This document shows positions 1-10,936 of a stretch of 52,956 nt of DNA, one piece after another. Where the stretch lies: positions 185,549 to 238,504 of the forward strand of contig CAJJDP010000027.1 in the NCBI GenBank assembly GCA_905182995.1, written 5' to 3'. The DNA is from Paramecium octaurelia. Taxonomy: Eukaryota; Ciliophora; Oligohymenophorea; Peniculida; Parameciidae. How positions within the stretch are numbered: the first letter of the stretch is position 1; each line of letters begins with the position of its first letter. The notes under the pieces were generated by a model. That model was not told the DNA's origin. It did no database searches and worked only from the letters and a program-made list of their open reading frames with translations. Position numbers and translations under genes: made by a program.

Positions 1-27
1 ATAATTAAATATAAAATAAATATAAGA

Positions 28-895
28 ATGCAATAATAATAAGTAACAAACAAAAGAATAAAACCAATATAAGGACATTCTCCTTAGAGATCACCAGGTA
101 AATTCTGTTCAAATTTATTGAACATTAGTAACAAATTTGCAGGAACAGGTGGAAGTAATAATTTATAAGTTATATAATTAATTAGTGTCTTCATCTTTAG
201 CTCCCAAGAAAGCTCAAGCTCCTTAAAAAGTTCCAAAATCAGGAATCTTTCAAGCTTTACCTATAATTGAATAGACTCTATTTAAAAAATATTATGATCG
301 AGGAGATCTTCCAATTGCAGTTAATTTTAGTGGAGCTGTCAGAAAGATCGTTTGGAAATGCGAACCTGAATGTTTAGATTATCATTTATATCTTCCAATC
401 TTCTTTGAAGGACTGAGAGAAACTGAAGATCCTTACAAATTCTTAGCTGTCAATGGATGTGAAGAATTATTATAAAAAGGAGAAACTAAGATCTTATCAG
501 TGTTACCACAATTAATCATTCCTATCAAAAGTACATTTAATAAATATAAATTCTTTAATAGAAGCCTTGGCAACAAAGAATCACGATATTATGTGCATTA
601 CCTTAAAGAAAATATAGAAATTAGTCAAAAGTGGATAAATGATAGGAGAAGCCTTAGTCCCTTATTATAGATAAATATTACCAGTTATGAATATGTATAA
701 GAATAAAAGATGTATATTCAATTATCATTTATTTTAGTAAACATTGGAGACAAAATCGATTATTCACAAAGAAAAAATGAAAATCTCTCTGATCTTATAC
801 AAGAAACATTAGAAACACTTGAAAAAAATGGAGGAGAAGATGCATACATTAATATTAAATATATGATACCAACATATGAAAGTTGTATGTTTTGA
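28..895 (+). CDS. PACRG: PACRG (parkin co-regulated protein), axonemal inner junction
   Basis: Protein of about 259 residues after removing introns 155-185, 531-561 and 712-737 (31, 31 and 26 nt, all GTA...TAG). Removing them restores one frame from ATG 28 to TGA 893-895. Recognised by the PACRG core: [72 protein letters not shown] and the C-terminal [13 protein letters not shown], all collinear with animal PACRG. In other organisms PACRG sits at the inner junction of ciliary doublet microtubules, binding A and B tubules, so the same role is inferred here. The first 60 or so residues (Gln-rich, then [10 protein letters not shown]) are not conserved and the start is the least certain part. An alternative intron at about 81-111 gives the wrong frame and was not used. 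Confidence 0.95.
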
Positions 896-1522
896 TCATA
901 TAATATTTTATATGCGATTTAATACAATATTAATTATAAATTATTTTATAAAAATTGGTTTAAAAGTTCTCATTAGTTGTTTTGTTTCAGATTTGAAACA
1001 TTAAATTTATAAAAAATTTCTATGTTACGTTTTCTATTATTCAGAACTAATAAAGAATAATTTATTTCCCAAGAAAGAAAGCCTCAATTTAAAATACTAG
1101 GTATCAACTATTAAGGTACAATTTATTATTATTTATCATTTTAGAGACTTAAAGAAACCTAACTTTTAATTAATTTCTCTCAAATTATCAAATTTGAATG
1201 ACAATTCATAGTACTTATAAAATAAGACTTCACTTTTCTTCTGGATACGTTTTAAATAATACTGACATTTTTACTTTTTATTTTTTAGAGATATAAAGCC
1301 AAAATGATTACTTAAAATTATAACCCTTAAATATAAAGCTAAGGGCATTTATTAAATTTCCTGATAAACTAAGTCTGAATATTATAGAAAATAGAATGTT
1401 GATCTAAAAATAATATATGGGAACTTGAAACTATGCTTTAATTTACCTTAGTGAATATTAATTAATTGAAAATAATTTTATATAAATTTTGCTATGAGTA
1501 TATTTTCATTTATCTAGCAAAT
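896..1522. other. Intergenic, nothing recognised
   Basis: AT-rich stretch between the PACRG stop and the stop of the convergent TBC gene. No frame longer than a few tens of codons survives TGA on either strand under the ciliate code, and no repeat or RNA-like structure was seen. Confidence 0.6.
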
Positions 1523-2531
1523 TCACAAATGGATTGAAAGCAACTAAGATAGATAATCCTTTCCATCATCTAATTTATCTAGGGCATCTTCTATAAGATC
1601 ATTTCTGATATAGTTAATCATCTCATCTTGATCTTGACATCTCAAAATTTCAACTTATTACATTTTAAGTAATTAAATGATAACAGTCTACAAAATTGCT
1701 TTTTTTGTATTTATTTTATTTTACATTCTTTTTCAAACAAGAAAATATCAATAATCCGAAGTGCCAATTCCTTCCTGACAAGCTAAAACAAGGAAAATAT
1801 ATAGGAGTCAAAACAATCTTGTGGTTTGACTTTTAATTCTTACATTTTATAATAAATTAAAGGAACTTCAAACTAAATCCGCTTTTCAATAATTTCAAGA
1901 ATTGTCATATCCATTAAAAAAACTATAAATAATAAGATATTGCAATACCCTTTCTATAGTTTTAGATATTTAAAATGTGGTTTAAAATAATAAAGCTTAG
2001 TTCCTCTTGTACTAATTGTTCTAGAATCGAAGATGCTATGAAATTCATCCCCTTTACATATTTAACTTCCTTATCTAAATTAGAATAAGCAATTAGAATC
2101 CTTTTTAATTTATCTAATTTCTCTTAATCAACTTTTTCCTGTTCTGAATTTTTATCCGATTAGCTTGAATCAGATGAACCAGAGAATCTTTTTGAACTGC
2201 CTTTTTATCGAAAACTTCCATTCAAATCTTTAAGTATGTATTGTTCTGATGGTGTTTCATATTACAGTTTTTAATATAAAACATTTTTGATTCTAGCTTT
2301 TTCAGTCAGCCAAAACCAAACTTGACATCTTAGATCTTGGGGAAAATTATGCCTCAAATTATAACTTAATTCAGAATAGCCTTAATCCTCTGAAGATCCT
2401 TTCATAATCTCTATCCATCGTTCCTTCGTAAACTTAGGGCATATTTCACTATTTCTTTGTTTTGGCTTTGATTTAGATCTATGGGGAGATTCACCCGTTT
2501 TTATTCTTTTTGCATTACAACACATTAACAT
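1523..2531 (-). CDS. TBC-domain protein, probably without RabGAP catalytic fingers
   Basis: About 318 residues; introns 1923-1948 and 1699-1724 (26 nt each). The TBC fold can be followed: RCQVWFWLTEKARIK, EQYILKDLN, LKRILIAYSNLDKEVKYVKG, MNFIASSILEQL, IYYKMQELKVKPQDCFDSYI and ELALRIIDIFLFEKE, matching the usual order of TBC helices. TBC proteins normally stimulate GTP hydrolysis by Rab GTPases with an Arg finger (IxxDxxR) and a Gln finger (YxQ). Here the first reads ILKDLNG, with Gly where Arg should be, and the second reads YVKG, with Lys for Gln. A Ser/Gln/Glu-rich insert (GSSKRFSGSSDSSQSDKN) splits the two motifs. Likely a Rab-binding pseudo-GAP, or a GAP with displaced residues. Two ATGs (2531, 2525) are possible starts. 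Confidence 0.85.
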
Positions 2532-2889
2532 ATTATTTTAATTAACATAATATGCTTTTGTTAAAATTAGAATCAAATAGCAATACTCATAACATAAATA
2601 CCCCTTAAAAGCGTTCTGAAAAATGTAGAAAAGAGAATAAAGAATAGTAAAACATGTTAGAATTATAAAAAAATGAGAATAATTCATTATTTATTTTTTG
2701 ATAATTTTTGATATTGTTCTTTTGTATAGATTTAACTTTATACTTTTTTAGATTCTTTTTACTTTTAGTTAAAACCTTTATGAAACAAAGTGCTTTATAT
2801 TAATTTGAGGAATACAAATCTTCTGATTTTCAATGTTTGTAACAGTAGAATTCATACAATGAACTAAATTTATTCCTTATTTATTTGGG

Positions 2890-3431
2890 ATGGTTTCAAA
2901 ACATCCAAATTACAATAAAAATGTTCTATACAAATTAAAAGATATGATTTCAATAAATTCTAAAATAAATCATGAATTCGACTTAAAAATTAAAAAACCA
3001 TGAATTAGGTCTATTTAAAATCTTTTTTGGGATAACATTAAAGCTAGAGTGAATGAGGAAAAGAAAATCAATGAGATATTGGAATAATATGACAAATATC
3101 AAATGATAAAAGTAATTAAATGAATTCTAGATACTTTCAAAATGAAACAGTTTATAAAGAAAATAAATTATTTTAAACATTTAAATGTTTATATAACTTC
3201 AGAAAGTGGAGCAACACATAGAAATAATTTTATAAGAGCTGAATTTGATATCAATATTGCAACTATCTTTTTAATGATAATTTTAAGTTTCATTCCTTAT
3301 AATTCCAATTTATACAGAAAAGAATAAAAGATCTTATTCATTAAGCCATTAATTTATAGATTATAGATCCTAATGATTTAGATGAGATTAAGAAAACCTC
3401 AGAGGTTTATTTGAAAAATATTGTTTTTTGA
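2890..3431 (+). pseudogene. Decayed ORF, family unknown
   Basis: One frame stays open under the ciliate code from ATG 2890 to 3411 except for TGA at 3001-3003 and 3121-3123. The coding flavour then appears to move to another frame (IIDPNDLDEIKKTSEVYLKN) ending with TGA at 3429-3431. The composition (KARVNEEKKINEILEQYD, SESGATHRNNFIRAEFD) looks like protein, not random AT-rich DNA. No intron of normal length removes the TGAs. I do not recognise the family. Most likely a relic gene; a very divergent gene with misread introns is the alternative. Confidence 0.45.
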
Positions 3432-3925
3432 ATTATTCTTTAATGTTTTATTTAAGAAAAACATCAAATGATAATAAAAACTATAAACATTATTTTTTGA
3501 TTTCGTCATATAGGATTTTGATTAGATATTCATAAAACAGTAAATTATTTTTTTCGAATTCCTGAAAAGAATAGTTATTGTAAACAGAGATACTTATTAT
3601 ATAACCATTTTTTAATAAAGTAACAGGATCATTTTATTTTGAATTGACTATGCACATTAATGAGAAATGAGTTGATTCTCTAATATCAAACAGTTAAAAA
3701 TAGAAATTACTAAACTCAGAATAAACAAAGGTTAAAGCATTATAATTATTAATAAAATTCAGTACTTAAACTTTTATTTAAAAAATCTTATGATAATTTA
3801 AATTATTTATTGATTGAACTTCAGTTTGTAAATTTTGTTAGTTAACTATTTTAAATATCACAGACTTTTTCCCCAAAGCAAAAACAATTGAAAATTATTT
3901 ATTTATTTATCATATTAATCTTTAA
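3432..3925. other. Intergenic, nothing recognised
   Basis: AT-rich DNA between the relic ORF and the CDPK start, with many TGA codons in all frames. It presumably contains the CDPK promoter and 5' leader, but no defined element can be named. Confidence 0.5.
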
Positions 3926-5531
3926 ATGGGGGTTTGTTCTGGAAAACAGCAACCAAGTAGACAAGCCAAGCAGCATTTAAGCGAAATAAAAAGATTTGCT
4001 AAACAAAACATAAGATAGTTTTACCGATTTGGAAAGGTTTTAGGATCAGGAAGTTTTGGTACTGTAAAAGTGGGTTACAGTGTCAGAGATTCAAAAGCCT
4101 TTGCAATAAAGACTATTCATAAAGTAAACACGATGGTCCAAGTAGTATCGAATGCGAGAATAATTCTACCTTGTACTCAGAGAGTTAGACATCCTTACAT
4201 AATTGGATCATCCAAATATCATTAAAGTATTTGAAGAGTATGAAGATGACATGTATTATCACTTTGTTATGGAATATTGTAGTGGAGGAGAATTATTAGA
4301 AAGGATAGTGGAAAAAGGTATTTTCAACAATATTATTTTCAATTCTAGGTTATATTGGAGAATCTGAATCGAAAGTTATAATGCAACAGTTGTTTTCAGC
4401 AATCAATTATCTTCATTCAATGGGAATAGCTCATAGAGATTTGAAACCAGAAAATATTCTTTTTGCCTCAAAAGACAAAGATGCTCCAATTAAGGTAATA
4501 GATTTCGGTCTGAGCAAGAAGTTTAGAAATATAAATTAAAAGCTTTAGAGAATGAATAGTAAGGTAGGAACTCCAATTTATGTTGCACCAGAAATCCTAT
4601 CTGGAGAGTAAATATAAATTATAATTATAGTTATTCTTTCCAATGTGATGAATGGTCTTTGGGTTGTATCATGCATGTATTGCTTTGCGGAAATCCGCCT
4701 TTCTAAGCAAAGTAATTAGATAAGTTGGAAGTTAAAATCAAGCATTCTGATGTTGATTTCTCATTTTCTGCTTTTGATCGCGTGTCTTCCGAGGCGAAAG
4801 AATTGATTAAGAGCTTATTAGCAAAGTAACCTAAAAAGAGGATCACGTGTGAAAAAGCATTAGAGCATCAATGGTTTAAAAATATGAAATAAAGTTCTCA
4901 TTAATAATAATTAACCAATAGTGATCATTAAAAAATAATCAGACTGTTGCATACTTATGCCAATTCATCCAAATTAAAAAAAGAGACACTTAAAATATTA
5001 ATCAATTAACTTACCTAAAGTCAAATTTCTTAATTAAAAGAAGTTTTTATCACGTATGATAAGGATTGCAATGGTACAATATCTATTTAAGAACTTTTAT
5101 AAATAATGGCAAATCTAGGATTTAAGAAAAGTGAAGAGGAACTTGTTTAAATGATTAAAAAATTTAATAATATCAATCCTTCTAATGATGATATCACCTA
5201 AGATACATAAATTACTTATACTTCATTTTTGAGTGCCTTAGTAAATTGCAAGAGTTTTTTAAACAAAGAAAGACTATGGAATCTATTCAAGTACTTTGAT
5301 AGCAACAATCAAAATTTTATTACAATAGAGGATGTGAGGAAAGCCTTTGAAAGAGAAGGAAGGCAATTATCTCAATCAAAATTAATTTCTTTATTTTAGG
5401 AAATAATGTAAAATGAGGAACAGAAAACAATAGATTTTGAACAGTTTTGTCAAATGATGTAGGATAATCTATATAATAGCAATAATGAAAAGAACAATCT
5501 GGAATAAGAATTAGATTGCTTTGAAAATTGA
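3926..5531 (+). CDS. Calcium-dependent protein kinase (CDPK), one canonical EF-hand
   Basis: About 509 residues; introns 4124-4145 (22 nt), 4318-4348 (31 nt), 4608-4630 (23 nt). Starts MGVCSGKQ, a Gly-2 plus Cys-4 pattern typical of N-myristoylated and palmitoylated CDPKs, so membrane attachment is inferred. Kinase domain at about residues 35-295: LGSGSFGTVKVG (P-loop), AIKTIHK (Lys), LDHPNIIKVFEEYEDDMYY, AHRDLKPENI (catalytic loop), VIDFGLSKK (DFG), VGTPIYVAPE. A junction segment and calmodulin-like tail follow. In the tail only DKDCNGTISIQE is a full EF-hand loop; later loops such as DSNNQNFITIED have lost ligands. Ca2+ activation is therefore likely weaker than, or different from, the second CDPK at 47,204. 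The first intron is less AT-rich than usual but is needed to reach the REL...LDHP frame. Confidence 0.93.
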
Positions 5532-6300
5532 CTAATATTTAACATTTATTTAAGACTAATTTTATTTTTTCTAAGAAATTCATAAGGACGATATTTATTC
5601 TATTAGATTCCCATAGAATTTGAGCAAGTGCTTGTTTTTGATTTATCCAATTATGTAATAATCTAATAATGGTTCAGGCCTATTTTCATTTTTATTTATT
5701 TATTTTCTAAGCTTACTATCTTTGAAATGCTGAATACATTTATTTTATTCTTTTTTCCCAAGTTAATATTTTTCTACAAGGTTGAAATTTTAAAGACCTA
5801 ATTTATATTTTTTTCATTTTAGTTTATAATTTAATGCTAATTAACTAACCCAATTTTGTGTTATTATAACAAAATACAAAATCATTTGAATAAATATACA
5901 GAAATTATGCATTTAGAAGGTTTATATAAAATAATGTGAATAAATCTGAAGATATATCATTACCGTTAGAATATCACATTATATTTACCAAATATGATTA
6001 TAATTATATATGATATAACTTGGATTTATGAATAAAAATTAACTTAAAGGTCTTTATGTATATCTAAATGCAATCAAATCAATTTAAGTTGAATTTTAAT
6101 TCAATAAGCAGTTACTAAAATGCTCAAGTTGGTAATTGAAATGGAAATTAAATTATTGTTATTTACTCCATATTCTAATATACATATTGATCTTCTTATT
6201 GTTATTCTTCATTTGATAAATTGATGGGGAGTAATTAGATAATAATTTGAAGTATATAAGGTTTTAGTGGTAATTTTCACATTAAAATTAATTGAAAATA
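5532..6300. other. Intergenic, nothing recognised
   Basis: Long AT-rich gap (769 nt, large for this window) between CDPK and ENGase genes, both on the plus strand. No TGA-free frame of coding character was found. It is probably a 3' trailer plus the ENGase promoter. Confidence 0.5.
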
Positions 6301-9233
6301 ATGAGCTCTTATTTTCTAAATTCAGGACTCAAAAGGGATGGGTAATTGTAATTAATACCTGAACATATTCGCTTTAATTTGACATAATTAACACCTGCTG
6401 ATGTTGGGATAGTTTAATTCTAAATAATTTTAGCAGAGCAAGAATAAAATATCATCGAATTACTCGATATTCAAGATAACCTTGGAAATCCTTTAATCAA
6501 AATAACATTGAAATAAAGAGAACTTATTATTCAATATTTGGATAATACCTACAAATTTCCAATTCAATAAGTCATTTTATACAAATTGTATCCAATATTT
6601 ATATCCTTCCATGACGAGATTACTTTGATTACAAATTTTACTATTCAAAGTCAAAAGCTTCCTTAGAGATTTGTTTACACATCCAATAAGATGGGATTAT
6701 TTTTAGGAAGTAGGAGTAATTTGAATGCCTTTACAGGGATTACAAGAAATTTATAGATTAGATTTGTAAGAGAGAACGAATTGAAAACGCAAATAGAAGG
6801 TGAGATAAAGACGTAGAAGAATATTGTGGATGACTTAGATTATATTGAATCAATTAAATATAAATTGCCATTTAGCAAACCTTTATTATCAATAGAAGAG
6901 CTGGATAATTGGAAACCTGATGAGGAATATACAATACTTCCTATTTAATAACTGAAGAAAATTAACAGAACAACAAATCAACCTCTCTTAGTATGTCATG
7001 ACATGTAAGGTGGGTACAAGGAAGACATTTGGAGCTTTGGAAATCCATTGAGATAAAATAGTTATCGCTTTTATTATATGACCCATTGTGACATTTTTGT
7101 TTATTTTTCACATAATTTTATTACCATTCCAAGCATACCCTACATTAACATTTGTCATTAATTTGGCACAAAGATATTAGGAACCATAATTACAGAAGGA
7201 GATGATAATACATTGACTAAATAAATATTAGACTTAAAGTATGTGGATAAACTAGTGCAGATTTGCTAATTCTATTAATTTGATGGTTATCTATTGAATA
7301 TAGAAACAAATGTGGATAATGTAGAGTTGTTTATTCAATTTATCAAAGAATTGAGTGATAAATTAGAATCAATAGGAGCTATGTTGATGTATTATGATAG
7401 TCATAACGCTGAGGGAGTTTTAAAATGGTAATCTGAATTGAATGATGATAATATGAACTACTTTTAGGCTTGCAATTATTTTTTTAGTGATTATCATTGG
7501 AATTTAAATAAATTGGCCAATACAGAGAAGAATGCTGGAAGTCAAAAGAATAATGTTTTTGTAGGAATTGATGTATGGGGCAGAGGACAATATGGAGGTG
7601 GATAATTTAATAGTTATGTTGCATTGAAGGAGATAAAAAAAGCATAATTAGGCACAGCCATTTTTGGTTAGGCTTGGACTTACGAGACATCTAATGATAG
7701 TAGATCATAGTTTATTCAAAATGATAATTCATTATGGCAAGGGAAGAATACAGTGTCTTTGTTTGATAAGCATAAAAATTAATGGGTAATTACATCTAAT
7801 GGGGGATCTGGATGGAAAATTGTACAGGAAAATGGAGAGGAAATTGCAATTACATCCTTTGATTGGTGTATAAGAACTTATACAATATAATTGAGCTTAG
7901 TGTCTTCTAACAAGGGAGGTATTATACAATTCAATGCAAGAGTCAAAGGAACTGGACCTAAATTCGAAGATTTATATGTAATAAATAAAGTTATTTGGTT
8001 AGCTCATTGGTATCGAGTTATATGACAGATAAAATAAATGTATAGCCAGTATTGATTCATTCTCTACAAAGGTGAACAAGAAAGAAATTCAATTTAATGC
8101 TGAGAATGTCAATGTAGCAGATGATAAATGGAGAGAACATACTTTAAGTATCAAAACAACTGAAGATACATAATATGTCAAGTTTATAGAGGTAGGAAAA
8201 GACGTGGAATTATGGGGTGGCAATTATGGTACTTAATTCACCGGTGAATCTATGGTTTATATTAGTTATGACAGTAATAAGGATCTATTGAGAATGATAA
8301 AGCCAAAAACTTATGAAGAATTCCCTCTACAGACATACTTTAATAATGCAGTTGGAGAAGCATATTATATCGATGGTCAAAAGTTTACTCATTATAAAGG
8401 GTACTATGATAATTTGAACGATTTTGATTATTCCTTATCTTATCCAACAAAAAAGATTGTGAGTTAAGACATTCAAGATAATTGGGAGAGCAGCATATGC
8501 TTTAGTGATGCATGGAATGGAAGTAGTTGTATCAAGATCAAAGGGGATTTGCAAATTCAAAAGAGTTTTCTAATAAAATTATTTAAGACCAGAATTGATC
8601 CTTAAGGCAATATAATTGCTAGCATAAACATAAAGAATTTCGATAAAAAGATTTTATCTATGTATTTGGTTGTTAAATTTGGCAACAAGATCTTATCATA
8701 ATTTAAACCAACTAAGATTCTTACAAACTAAGGTTGGGATATAGCGTAATACACAATTGAAAATCAAGGTTAAAGTTTGAAATCTGTTTATCTTAAAATT
8801 GAGAATACTTCTGCTTAATAGTAAGCAGTCGATGGGCTTATTGGAGGCATAGCCATTTATGATGATAGCTACATTGAGTAAATGAAGACTGCCAAAGTAG
8901 ATTTCAAAGACCCTACCAAATACATCAAGAATATCTAGTTGAAGGAGAGTGTTACAAATCTCTACGATTTATATATTTAATTTGACCTAGGAGAATTAGG
9001 ACCACTCCTTAAAACTATAAGAGTCTTCAAGTAAATCAATTTTATTACAATATAGTGACAAGCAATGGATTGGAAATGTAAGATCTAATTATGCTTATTT
9101 CTCTGAACTTGCTCTTGATGGAGATGAAATGATTATCAAATTGTAGATTATTTTACACAATGGAAATCACATTAAGGCTGAATCTGTCAAACCATTTATC
9201 CTTAATTCAGATAAAATTATTAGATTGCCATGA
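6301..9233 (+). CDS. ENGASE: Endo-beta-N-acetylglucosaminidase (ENGase, GH85)
   Basis: About 960 residues; introns 7978-8002 and 9031-9055 (25 nt each). The GH85 catalytic barrel runs from about residue 220 to 440: PLLVCHDMQGGYKEDIW, YYMTHCDIFVYFSHNFITIP, GTKILGTIITEGDD, FDGYLLNIET, MLMYYDSHNAEGVLKWQSEL, NNVFVGIDVWGRGQYGGG. The Asn and Glu of LLNIET near residue 328 match the catalytic pair of GH85 enzymes. These enzymes cut the chitobiose core of N-glycans, releasing free oligosaccharide. No signal peptide is visible at MSSYFLNSGL, so it is probably cytosolic like animal ENGase and acts on glycans from ERAD. About 200 residues before and 500 after the barrel are beta-rich and may be carbohydrate-binding or jelly-roll domains. 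The next gene starts only 13 nt after its TGA. Confidence 0.93.
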
Positions 9234-9246
9234 AATATATATTATT

Positions 9247-10913
9247 ATGCATTTAATTCCAAAATTGACTAAATTGAACAAGTCTCAAGAAGACATCTCT
9301 GCTATATAAGATTATCTAAGTCAATTACCTTAATTTCAAGCTCCCTATGAAGTCTTGAAAGATGTATTAACTCATTTATAATCTAGCTGTGCAAAACAAT
9401 AGGATACGTCTATTTTGAAACTGGTCAGGTAATCCAACAAAATAATAAATTTGCATTCTATGTAATTAAAGGATTGCTCTAATTAGAAGACAATATATAA
9501 ATTCTACCTGAAATGTGGTATGATGGAGATTTAGGTTTCGAAGTTAAAGTATTCTTTATTTCCTATACAATTTAGCAAGATACTCATTGTTTTGCCTTAC
9601 CAATTTATTTATACAAAAAGTTTAGCTCAATTCATGGAGTTTTGTATTAACAAAGAAAAAAATCAATATTAGCCAACCTACCTATTCTAGAAAAAATTGC
9701 TCCTAAAACATAGGAATAATTGATCAGACTATTCCAAGAAGTCAAATTTGCACATACAGACTTAATCTAAAAAATGGATGAACCTGGAAATGCATTATTT
9801 ATATTACAATATGGGGTTTTGAGTTTAAGTAAGAACTATTAGAAAACTCTCTCTCATTATGAAAAGTAAGTATTGCCTAGAAAATTTTGGTTTAATGAAA
9901 TTGTGATATGTTAATTAAGTGATCAAGGTATTTTGGGAGAGGAATTTACTCAATAAGAAAAAGCTCTTTACAATGTTAAAGTTATGTCTAAATCTGCATC
10001 TCTTTTAATGATATCTATGCAACAACTTAAAAACATATCTCCTTACGTTTTTCAATATGTTTCTAAGATGTTTAAAGAGAAAAGTATTTTGAGAGAGGAG
10101 ATTTATAAATAAAAATGCTAAGAATTAGAGAAGAATTGGTAAAACACCAATAAAGATTAAATGCTCAATTAAGATATTAAAAAAACTATATCCTTTAAAG
10201 TTCTATCTAAATAAACTTCTACTTGTCAAGATTAACAAAGTCAAACAAATGAAGATCAATTTGGAGCTTTATTCGGTAATTTGTCTTATCAAAAGATGCC
10301 TACATTCATTTAATAATACTTCAAATAAAAGCATATTAAAGTTAAGAAACGACAAGATCAATATCAATTAAATTATTCGAATTCTTCTATAAATCAGATA
10401 GATTCAACTTTTGATCCGTTCGTTTTACTTTAGAAAACTAAACAAAAACTGCTGGTTTAATAACATTCTCTAAAGTAACAAAATTGTTTTCGTTTGATCA
10501 AAACAAGGTAAATTGATCGAAAATCAGAATAAACCAAATCGCAGTAAATCAGACCCAATACTTCTCAAATTGCGGCTTCGTAGCAATCTTAATTTGGATA
10601 AACTTTATAACTATAACAATCACTTAATTAGCAAAGTCTTGCTTCTAATTCAGAATTAAATCTCTAGAAAATAATCGCATAGAGTTTTCACAACCAGAAA
10701 CCAATTTTCAGATAATTTAAAAAAATACAAAGGAGTTCTTCTGTTCATAAGATGGATGATATTCCCTTCTCTCTGATACCTTAGCTTAAAAATAAAAGTA
10801 ATTTCAATAAATATATAGCCCCTAGAGATAATATGTTTTATCTAAATTAATAACAAAACTATTTAGGCCAAAGAATCAGAGTCAATCAATTGTTGCATAA
10901 TTCTATAGATTGA
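9247..10913 (+). CDS. Cyclic-nucleotide-binding-domain protein with Q-rich tail
   Basis: About 547 residues; one intron, 9364-9386 (23 nt), which is required to reach the CNB frame. Residues about 35-270 carry CNB-like features: LCKTIGYVYFETGQVI, FAFYVIKGLLQLED, then a second unit with FQEVKFAHTDLIQKMDEPGN, ALFILQYGVLSLSKNYQK and GILGEEFTQQEK. The phosphate-binding cassette is poorly conserved, so cNMP binding is uncertain. After about residue 280 the protein is low-complexity, Gln/Ser/Lys rich (many TAA and TAG codons), with no catalytic domain. It could be a regulatory or scaffold protein; ciliates have many such CNB proteins. It starts 13 nt after the ENGase stop and ends 23 nt before the stop of the convergent RING E3 gene. 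Confidence 0.8.
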
Positions 10914-10936
10914 TTTATAAATATATAATTATAATT

